Source: JANNMJ01 sp031397815 (GTDB lineage: Bacteria > Bacteroidota > Bacteroidia > Cytophagales > Hymenobacteraceae). From it: a stretch of DNA of 60,826 bases. The notes below the pieces were generated by a model. The model saw only the letters and a program-made list of their open reading frames with translations, had not been told where the DNA came from and searched no databases. Where the stretch lies: contig JANNMJ010000220.1 of assembly GCA_031397815.1 (NCBI GenBank), positions 1 through 60,826 of the forward strand. Reading direction: 5' to 3'. Positions 17,840 to 24,373 of the stretch are shown here, in pieces; within the stretch, counting starts at the first letter, position 1; every line of letters starts with the position of its first letter. A program made the translations under genes and the position numbers.

Positions 17840-17876
17840 AAAAGGCCGCTGCGGAATATCCGTAGCGGCCTTTTAT
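17840..17876 (+). terminator. Rho-independent terminator after recR
   Basis: The hairpin aaaaggccgctgcgg / ccgtagcggccttttat has a strong GC stem and a T-run, 52 bp after the recR stop. Confidence 0.9.
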
Positions 17877-17884
17877 ATTGATTC

Positions 17885-17995
17885 CATTTGTCATTGCGAG
17901 GAACGAAGCAATCCTCGTTTGCTGGGCAAAGCGGCTGAGCAAATGCGCCAGTCCTACGAAGATTGCTTCGTTCCTCGCAATGACAAAAAGTATTG
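17885..17995. repeat. Inverted-repeat element of the gtcattgcgaggaacgaagc type
   Basis: The left arm tttgtcattgcgaggaacga continues agcaatc; the right arm is gattgcttcgttcctcgcaa followed by tgacaaa. The arms are perfect reverse complements over about 27 bp, flanking about 54 bp of unrelated sequence. Open frames through it (for example a peptide containing VIARNEAI) are artefacts. A degenerate partial copy lies at 22355-22370. From memory, very similar elements occur across many bacterial genomes; the copies here are what the sequence shows. Confidence 0.9.
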
Positions 17996-18002
17996 CGAGA
18001 AT

Positions 18003-19259
18003 TTACAGTCCAAACGCAGCTTTCACCTGCTCAACGAAATCGAGCTTCTCCCAAGTGAACAGTTCGACTTCCTTCGTGACCGTGAGGCCGCCGGGCGCCG
18101 TGAACGTCTTCTTGACGATTTGCGGCTCGCGGCCCATGTGGCCGTAGGCGGCGGTTTCGGAATAAATCGGGTTCCGAAGCTTGAGGCGCTGCTCGATGAA
18201 ATACGGCCGCAGGTCGAAGATTTCTTCTACTCGTTTGGCGATTTCCCCATCCGTCAGTCCCGCCACTTTGCAGGTGTTGTAGGTGTTGACGTAGACGCCG
18301 CACGGCTTGGCCACGCCGATGGCGTAGGAAACCTGCACGAGCACTTCATCGGCGAGGCCGGCCGCGACGAGGTTTTTCGCGATGTGGCGCGTCGCGTAGG
18401 CCGCTGAGCGGTCTACTTTGCTTGGGTCTTTGCCGGAGAAAGCGCCGCCGCCGTGCGCGCCCTTGCCGCCGTAGGTATCGACGATGATTTTGCGCCCCGT
18501 GAGGCCCGTATCACCGTGCGGCCCGCCGATGACGAACTTACCCGTGGGATTGATATGGTACGTAATCTGGTCGGTGAAGAGGGCTTGCAGCTCGGGCTTC
18601 AAGCGCGCCTTCACGCGCGGGATCACGTAGTTGATCATATCCTGCCGGATGAGATCGAGCATTTCAGCGTCGGGCGCGAAATCGTCGTGCTGCGTCGAGA
18701 CGACGATGGTATCGATCCGGACGGGCCGGTTATCGTCGTCGTACTCAATCGTGACCTGCGATTTGGCGTCCGGGCGCAAGTACTTCACTTGGTCGTTGTC
18801 GCGCCGCACCTGCGCGAGCTCGCGCAGAATCAGGTGCGCCAGCTCTAGCGCGAGCGGCATGTACGTCTCGGTTTCGCGCGTGGCGTAACCGAACATCATG
18901 CCTTGGTCGCCGGCGCCTTGGTCTTCCGGATTGGCGCGCTCGACGCCTTGGTTGATGTCAGAGGACTGCTCGTGAATCGCGGAGAGAATCCCGCACGAGT
19001 TCGCCTCGAACATGTATTCCGACTTGGTGTAGCCGATTTTGCGGATCACTTCGCGTGCGATTTGCTGCACGTCGAGGTAGGTTTTCGACTTCACTTCCCC
19101 CGCCAGCACTACCTGACCGGTAGTTACCAGCGTTTCGCACGCCACCTTAGCGGCGGGGTCGAAGGCGAGGAAATTGTCAATCAGCGCGTCCGAAATCTGG
19201 TCCGCGATTTTGTCGGGGTGCCCTTCGGAAACCGATTCCGAAGTAAACAAATAGGGCAT
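18003..19259 (-). CDS. metK: S-adenosylmethionine synthetase
   Basis: This 418-residue cytosolic enzyme makes S-adenosylmethionine from methionine and ATP. Signatures are FTSESVSEGHPDKIADQISD at the N-terminus (ATP and methionine site), GAGDQGMMFGYA (hexapeptide), GGPHGDTGLTGRKIIVDTYG, and GGGAFSGKDPSKVDRSAAY (P-loop-like). It is slightly longer than the E. coli enzyme (384), as is common in Bacteroidota. No SAM-responsive riboswitch is visible in the 109-bp leader. A TACCTTTG box lies 40 bp upstream. Confidence 0.97.
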   Translation of the reverse strand: MPYLFTSESVSEGHPDKIADQISDALIDNFLAFDPAAKVACETLVTTGQVVLAGEVKSKTYLDVQQIAREVIRKIGYTKSEYMFEANSCGILSAIHEQSSDINQGVERANPEDQGAGDQGMMFGYATRETETYMPLALELAHLILRELAQVRRDNDQVKYLRPDAKSQVTIEYDDDNRPVRIDTIVVSTQHDDFAPDAEMLDLIRQDMINYVIPRVKARLKPELQALFTDQITYHINPTGKFVIGGPHGDTGLTGRKIIVDTYGGKGAHGGGAFSGKDPSKVDRSAAYATRHIAKNLVAAGLADEVLVQVSYAIGVAKPCGVYVNTYNTCKVAGLTDGEIAKRVEEIFDLRPYFIEQRLKLRNPIYSETAAYGHMGREPQIVKKTFTAPGGLTVTKEVELFTWEKLDFVEQVKAAFGL

Positions 19260-19298
19260 AGCAACTGGGAAAAACCGCCCCCGTCAGAGGTGGGACTG

Positions 19299-19306
19299 CA
19301 AAGGTA
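19299..19306 (-). promoter_or_regulatory. TAnnTTTG -7 promoter box for metK
   Basis: On the minus strand TACCTTTG lies 40 bp before the metK ATG and matches the Bacteroidota -7 consensus. A matching -33 box is not clear. Confidence 0.55.
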
Positions 19307-19368
19307 GGGGAATCATTCGCGTCGGTCCGCCGCCGTTATCGGAAGGCTATGTATCCGGCGCGTTCTGG

Positions 19369-21789
19369 TTACTTACGCAGATTTGCTTCGAAGAGCTTCA
19401 GGATGCGGGCGTATTCGTCGGTCCACGAATCCGGCTCGGTAAACGCGTGGTCTTCCACGGGGTAAACCGCCAGCTCCCAGCCGGGCTTGTGCAGCTCGAT
19501 GAGGCGCTGCGAAAGGCGCACCACGTCCTGAAAATGCACATTCGTATCGACCATTCCGTGGCAAATCAGCAACGGCTTCCGCAGCCCATCGGCAAAATAA
19601 ATCGGCGAGGAGCGGCGGTAGGCGAGCGAATCGGTCTGAGGCGAATTGAGGATATTGCTCGTGTAGCCGTGGTTGTAGTGCGCCCAATCGGTGACGCTCC
19701 GCAGGGCGGCGCCGCACGCGAAAACGTCCGGCTCGGTGAAGAGCGCCATCAGCGTCATAAAACCGCCGTAGGAGCCGCCGTACATCCCAATCCGGGCCGC
19801 GTCGACGCCTTGTTGCGCCACCAGCCACCGCGCTGCGTCTACTTCATCGGTCAAATCCTTACCGCCCATGTGGCGGTAAATCCCCGTCCGGAACGCCCGC
19901 CCGTATCCCGCCGAGCCGCGGTAATCGACGTCGAGCACCGTGTAGCCGCGGTCGACTAGGAGGTTATGGAATTGATACTCGCGGAAATAATGACTCCACC
20001 AGTGGTGCGCGTTCTGCAAGTAGCCCGCGCCGTGGACGAAGATGACGGCCGCGCCGTTCTTCACGTCGGTCGCCGGGCGGTAAAGGCGGGCGCGTAATGG
20101 GACGCCGTCACGGGCCGGAAGGGTCACGATTTCGGGTTCGCGCCACGGGTAGGCTTCCCACGCGGCGGTGGTCGAGTGCGTGCGCCGAACGGCTTCGGCG
20201 TGCGGCTTCAAATCAAATGTCACCAGCTCCCACGGCTGATTCGAGCGGGAAAACCGCGCTGCCGCCAGCTGCTTGTCGGGCGCGATGCTGACCTCGTAAG
20301 CGCCCTTGCCGGTCGTAATCTGCTCGCGTGCCCCACCGGCGCGGGCCATCCGCCAAAGGTGTTTTTCACCGGCATCGGATTCGTTCGTCACCAAGTACCA
20401 CCACTTCTCCCCCGCACGCGGGGGCACCACCTGCTGCACCTCGAACGCGCCGCTGGTGAGGGCTTTTTTGGCGCCCGTGGCCGCATCGGCGGTGTAGAGG
20501 TGCGAGTAGCCGGTGGCTTCCGAATGAAACCAAACGGTGCCGTTATCGAGCCAGCCGACGTTCTCGTCGGTATCCTGATCGTCGATTCCGGGGCCGCCGA
20601 TCCACGCGTCATCGTGCTGCCGGTCGAGGATTCGGGTGAGCTGCCCGGTGGTGGCGTCGAGGAGGCCGAGCCAGCGGTCTTTGTTATCGAGTGCCCGCAG
20701 CGTCAGGAGCGCGTAATGGCCGTCGGGGCTCCAGAAAGGGCCAAACGGCAGGAGCGCCCGCGCCGCCCGTGCGGTGTCTTTGGGCGCCGAATATTCCTTT
20801 CGATACTCTGGAACATCGAACCGGCCAGGCACGGCTTTCGGATTGAAAACGTACGCCGAATCGTGCTGCCGGTCGTAAATCCCCAGCGCATACCCCGTCT
20901 GCCGGTCGCCGACTTTCGAGCGCGTCGGCAGGTCTTCGGTGTAGCCGGTGGCGGTCACGAACGCGGGCACTTGCGCCACGCGCTCGCCCCCAGCGGGCGG
21001 CGTAGCGAGGCGGTACGTCACGAACCGGCCATCCGGCGAGAGCCGGAACTCTTCGATTTCCTGCTCGCCGATGTACACCGCTTTGGGCAACTTGGGCGCC
21101 CCGGCTGCCACGCGTTTTTCGTAGGCTTTTCCGGCCGTACGCGCTGCCTCGCGCCGCCGCAGCACGTCGAAAAGCTGGGTTTGCTGCCGTTGCAGGGTGT
21201 TGCGCTGGTCGGTGAGGGCGTTTTTGCCGGGGGCCGAACCCGCTCGCAGGTCGGTGAGCTGCGTGAGCTGGCCGTTGCTGGGGTCGAGGGTGTAGAGATT
21301 ATTGTCGCGCCGGAAGCTCACGACCGGCCCCGCGCCCACAAACCCCGGCTGACTTTCGGCTTCCGCCGTGAGCGTCAGGCGGCGCTCGCGGCCGGTTTTG
21401 ATGTCGAGCAGAAACAGGTCGCCACCGCGCGAGTACACTTGTTGACGCCGGGCTTGGTCGTACACGGCGTCTAGCGCGGGCAACGTAGCCGCCACGCGGG
21501 CGCCCACCTTTTTCGGGGCCGCTTTAGAAGCAAAATCGACCACGTAGAGCGAATCACGCCGGTTTTGCTCTGGGTTCCAGCTAAAACAAACCTGCCTACC
21601 ATCGGCGCTCCACCGCAAGGCGCTCGGTGCCGTGCCGACCCACTGCGCGGGCGCCTGCATGATTTTTTCAACCGTCAGCTCCGGGCGGGCGGCTGCGCGC
21701 GGCGACGCCGTTTGGGTATGCCCGACGAAGGGCAGCAAAACTGCCAGCGGCAGCATAACGAGAGCACGAAACGGGCAGTGTGGAAACAT
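19369..21789 (-). CDS. Secreted S9-family prolyl oligopeptidase
   Basis: This 806-residue exported peptidase starts at MFPHCPFRALVM, which gives a signal peptide ending near GHTQT; the longer upstream frame lacks one and overlaps the divergent TM2 gene. A propeller (about 80-540) precedes the hydrolase domain, where Ser is in GMYGGSYGGFMT, Asp in HGMVDTNVHF and His in VEDHAFTEPDSW. IFVHGAGYLQNAHHWW precedes the nucleophile. It differs from the S9 protein at 14282-16528 in its propeller and is closer to the acylaminoacyl-peptidase/DPP-type branch. It is probably a periplasmic peptidase used in peptide scavenging. Confidence 0.92.
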   Translation of the reverse strand: MFPHCPFRALVMLPLAVLLPFVGHTQTASPRAAARPELTVEKIMQAPAQWVGTAPSALRWSADGRQVCFSWNPEQNRRDSLYVVDFASKAAPKKVGARVAATLPALDAVYDQARRQQVYSRGGDLFLLDIKTGRERRLTLTAEAESQPGFVGAGPVVSFRRDNNLYTLDPSNGQLTQLTDLRAGSAPGKNALTDQRNTLQRQQTQLFDVLRRREAARTAGKAYEKRVAAGAPKLPKAVYIGEQEIEEFRLSPDGRFVTYRLATPPAGGERVAQVPAFVTATGYTEDLPTRSKVGDRQTGYALGIYDRQHDSAYVFNPKAVPGRFDVPEYRKEYSAPKDTARAARALLPFGPFWSPDGHYALLTLRALDNKDRWLGLLDATTGQLTRILDRQHDDAWIGGPGIDDQDTDENVGWLDNGTVWFHSEATGYSHLYTADAATGAKKALTSGAFEVQQVVPPRAGEKWWYLVTNESDAGEKHLWRMARAGGAREQITTGKGAYEVSIAPDKQLAAARFSRSNQPWELVTFDLKPHAEAVRRTHSTTAAWEAYPWREPEIVTLPARDGVPLRARLYRPATDVKNGAAVIFVHGAGYLQNAHHWWSHYFREYQFHNLLVDRGYTVLDVDYRGSAGYGRAFRTGIYRHMGGKDLTDEVDAARWLVAQQGVDAARIGMYGGSYGGFMTLMALFTEPDVFACGAALRSVTDWAHYNHGYTSNILNSPQTDSLAYRRSSPIYFADGLRKPLLICHGMVDTNVHFQDVVRLSQRLIELHKPGWELAVYPVEDHAFTEPDSWTDEYARILKLFEANLRK

Positions 21790-21889
21790 AGGCGTCAAAG
21801 GTAATCGGGCCAGTTTCAGCGCTACTTCCCTATTTTTAGCCCCCGCACTCTCCGCCCGTCTCTTCCCGTCCCGCTTCACTCCCTCTTCC

Positions 21890-22243
21890 ATGGACGCCAT
21901 TCAGGTTGACCAATTTCTGGCAACGATGCCCGACCGGTTTCCGGAGCGGAAGCTGATTGTGGTGCGTGACAAGCTCATTTCGGCCACTGAGCCATGCTTC
22001 CGACGGATGCAACAACCCACCTACCGCGACCCTAAGGCGATGCTCCGCCTATCGATCTTCCTCGGCATCTTCGGAGTCGACCGTTTTATGCTTGGCCAAA
22101 CCGGCCTCGGCATTCTGAAGCTCCTCACGCTCGGCGGCCTCGGCATCTGGCTGGTGGCCGACTGGTTTTCGATTGCTGAAAAAGTGCGCGACCGTAACTA
22201 CCGCAAGCTCATGTCTATCGCCGTGCGGTGCCGGGCGGAGTAA
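21890..22243 (+). CDS. TM2-domain membrane protein
   Basis: This 117-residue protein starts at MDAIQVDQFL. The N-terminal soluble part (about 1-48) is followed by a TM2 domain: a helix with FLGIFGVDRFMLGQTGLGILKLL, a tight turn, then GGLGIWLVADWFSI. The DRF motif between the two membrane helices is the family hallmark. Function of TM2 proteins in bacteria is unknown. Two more TM2 genes lie at 42481 and 43220. It is divergent from the S9 peptidase and followed by a hairpin terminator. Confidence 0.88.
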   Translation: MDAIQVDQFLATMPDRFPERKLIVVRDKLISATEPCFRRMQQPTYRDPKAMLRLSIFLGIFGVDRFMLGQTGLGILKLLTLGGLGIWLVADWFSIAEKVRDRNYRKLMSIAVRCRAE

Positions 22244-22283
22244 GCGTGCGCGGGGGGCAGGAGCGCGGAGATGTAATAGAAGC

Positions 22284-22319
22284 AAAAGCCCTCATAGCCA
22301 CGCGCTTTGGGGGCTTTTT
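22284..22319 (+). terminator. Probable terminator after the TM2 gene
   Basis: The stem aaaagccc / gggcttttt has a 20-nt loop and a T-run, 41 bp after the stop. The long loop makes it only moderately convincing. Confidence 0.55.
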
Positions 22320-22533
22320 GGTGATTAAGCGGTCAGCCAGAAGTTATGGAGGATTTGTCATTGCAAGGAGGATCAACCGCCCCATCTGGCTTCGTTGCCG
22401 GTGGGGCGGTTGGCGTTTTAGGGGAGATGTGCGCGGGTGTGAGATGTGTGGAACGAACCCGCAACGCCCGCGAATAAGACGTCCTACTTGCCACCCCCTG
22501 CGGCAGGGTGCGAGCTGCGGTGGGGCAGGAGTT

Positions 22534-22568
22534 GTCAAGAATTTTTCAGCATGTTTATAATTCTTGAC
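22534..22568. promoter_or_regulatory. Perfect 10-bp inverted repeat, possible operator
   Basis: GTCAAGAATT (22534-22543) and AATTCTTGAC (22559-22568) are separated by 15 nt. The AT-rich arms contrast with the GC-rich surroundings. It could be an operator or a small transcript stem; no T-run follows. Confidence 0.5.
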
Positions 22569-22648
22569 ATGTGGTGGGGGGGTGTGGGGGAAGCAGCTAA
22601 GGCAGCCCAGACGCCTGTTTGGGGGTTCGTAAAAGGATGTAGGCGAAA

Positions 22649-22697
22649 CATTCACCGGCCATTCCGCAGCATTCACTTTGAAAATCGATACGTTCAC
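22649..22697 (+). promoter_or_regulatory. Three 21-bp-phased C(A/G)TTCAC repeats (LytTR-like site)
   Basis: CATTCAC (22649), CATTCAC (22670) and CGTTCAC (22691) start exactly 21 bp apart, with an extra CATTCC at 22660. Inverted CATTC copies follow at 22700-22716. LytTR-family regulators bind two 9-bp direct repeats separated by 12-13 bp, that is, 21-22 bp start to start, with a GTT core; the third repeat (TACGTTCAC) fits this best. The same motif occurs near the LytTR gene at 38210-38282. The binding protein is inferred. Confidence 0.5.
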
Positions 22698-22947
22698 CGG
22701 AATGACCGGCTGAATGGTATGAAATTTTAGTAATCTTGTTTTAAGAATCATAAAGGAGTCTGTATAAAGCGCATTGAACACTTCTGCGCTCGCCAAATGC
22801 AACTCTGAACACCGGGCCAGATGGGAGCCGAGCTATTCCAATCGCCCACACGCACTCGCACGCACCTTCCTCCTGAATATCAGCAACTCAGCGCGTGCTT
22901 GGCACGCGCTGGTTGCTCCCCCTGTCCTGTCACTCCAACTTTTCTTG

Positions 22948-24306
22948 ATGTTATACCCCTACCCGTCGTTCTTGGTCGCTGCTTGTCTGGGGGCTTTGGC
23001 CCTTACTGGCTGCGACGATTCTTCCAGTGCCGGTGATACCGGCCCCACCAAACCGGTGGTCATTTTGAGTGCCACACTGCCCACGCAGACGCTCACACCG
23101 GACAACACGTACCTGCTGCGCGGCTTTGTGTACGTAGAGGCCGGCTCGACCCTCACGATTAAGCCCGGCACGGTCATCAAAGGAGACCGGCCAACTAGCG
23201 GCACCCTCATCATTCGGCCGGGAGCGCGGCTTTTGGCTGATGGCACGGCCGCGCAGCCGATCGTTTTCACCTCGAATCAGGCGCCCGGCGAACGTCGGCC
23301 CGGCGATTGGGGCGGCGTCGTGCTGTCGGGGTTGGCGCCCACCAACCAAGTGGGCGGCACGGGAGTCGTGGAAGGCGGCCTTACCGTGACGTATGGCGGC
23401 ACTAATGCCACCGACGATTCAGGGATTTTGCGCTTCGTGCGCATCGAGTTTGCTGGCGTGCCAACTATCCCCGGCAACGAGCTGAACGGCCTGACGCTCG
23501 CCGGAGTAGGCTCGGGTACGGTGGTCGACCATGTGCAGGTTTCTTTCTCGGGGGATGATGCCTTCGAGTGGTTCGGCGGCACCGTGAATGCCAAGCATCT
23601 GGTAGCCCTGCGCACCACCGACGATATGTTCGATACCGATAACGGCTTCTCCGGAAAGGTGCAGTACGTGCTCGGGATTGCCGACCCGAATGCGTCTGAC
23701 CAAGCCGGGTCGTCGAACGGCTTTGAGTCGGATAATGACGCGACGGGCAGCACAAACAGCCCGCAAACGCAGGCGCAATTCGCCAACGTCACGCTGATTG
23801 GGCCTTTGGCGACTCCGGACGCCGAGGTAGGGCCGTTCGGCGGCAGGTTCGGCTCAGGGGCGCTGCTGCGGCGTAACTCAACCCAGAGCCTTTATAACGT
23901 GGTCGTGGCGGGGTGGCCGAAGGGCGTTACGGTCGATGGCGCGGCTTCGGAAGCCAATTACACCAATAGCCTTTTGCAGCTGCAAGGCGTGGTGGTGGCG
24001 GGCGTCCCGACCGGGAAAGAGCTGAACGTCACGACGTCCGGCGGTTTCACGATGGCGCCGATTTTCAACCTGCCCGCTAACCGCAATCAATTGGCGGCTA
24101 CGGTTGCCGAAATGCAGCTCGGCAGCGACCCTTTCCGCGTTACGGCGCCGGGCTTACTGCCCGCCGCAAACTCGCCGCTGCTCAATCCGAATGCCGCCGC
24201 TCCTACCCCGGCGGGCTTCGAGCCGGCCCCTTATCGGGGCGCTTTCAACACGACGAACTGGCTGACTGGCTGGACCAACTTCGATCCGCAGAACACGGTG
24301 TACTAG
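22948..24306 (+). CDS. Surface beta-helix-type lipoprotein
   Basis: This 452-residue lipoprotein starts at the ATG giving the lipobox ALTGC (Cys22); the longer frame upstream has no signal. A disordered linker follows, then repeated beta-strand segments resembling right-handed parallel beta-helix coils: LTIKPGTVIKGDRPTSGTLI, RPGARLLADGTAAQPIVFTS, GDWGGVVLSGLAP, LRFVRIEFAG, VDHVQVSFSGDDAFEWFGG. Such proteins in Bacteroidota often flank TonB receptors and are thought to be surface-exposed. Its gene precedes a TonB receptor by 67 bp and a secreted beta-sandwich protein after that, so it is probably the ligand-binding or anchoring partner. The ligand is unknown. Confidence 0.82.
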   Translation: MLYPYPSFLVAACLGALALTGCDDSSSAGDTGPTKPVVILSATLPTQTLTPDNTYLLRGFVYVEAGSTLTIKPGTVIKGDRPTSGTLIIRPGARLLADGTAAQPIVFTSNQAPGERRPGDWGGVVLSGLAPTNQVGGTGVVEGGLTVTYGGTNATDDSGILRFVRIEFAGVPTIPGNELNGLTLAGVGSGTVVDHVQVSFSGDDAFEWFGGTVNAKHLVALRTTDDMFDTDNGFSGKVQYVLGIADPNASDQAGSSNGFESDNDATGSTNSPQTQAQFANVTLIGPLATPDAEVGPFGGRFGSGALLRRNSTQSLYNVVVAGWPKGVTVDGAASEANYTNSLLQLQGVVVAGVPTGKELNVTTSGGFTMAPIFNLPANRNQLAATVAEMQLGSDPFRVTAPGLLPAANSPLLNPNAAAPTPAGFEPAPYRGAFNTTNWLTGWTNFDPQNTVY

Positions 24307-24373
24307 TGATTTCTGCCCTGACCGAACTTCTTCCTCTTCAGATCTCATCTCCCCCAGTCCCCCAACCTGTACT

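Larger units (their letters stand above)
22244..22947. other. 700-bp non-coding region with hairpins and phased direct repeats
   Basis: There is no credible gene here. It contains, in order: a hairpin that may end the TM2 gene (22284-22319); a degenerate piece of the gtcattgcgagg repeat (22355-22370); a perfect 10-bp inverted repeat aaccgcccca / tggggcggtt (22375-22411); a GC-rich foldable stretch (22489-22527); a perfect 10-bp inverted repeat gtcaagaatt / aattcttgac (22534-22568); 21-bp-phased CATTCAC repeats (22649-22697); and a TAATCTTG box (about 22730) resembling the Bacteroidota -7 element upstream of the beta-helix lipoprotein. Confidence 0.7.

Noticed and set aside
17878..18147. Short plus-strand frame VIARNEAI... 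near metK
   Set aside because: It is the translation of the gtcattgcgagg repeat; such peptides recur wherever the repeat occurs.
19260..19368. SAM riboswitch in front of metK
   Set aside because: The leader is only about 100 bp and lacks the stem and loop motifs of known SAM classes.
22344..22802. 152-codon minus-strand frame in the non-coding region
   Set aside because: No domain, crosses hairpins and repeat fragments, and overlaps the phased regulatory repeats.
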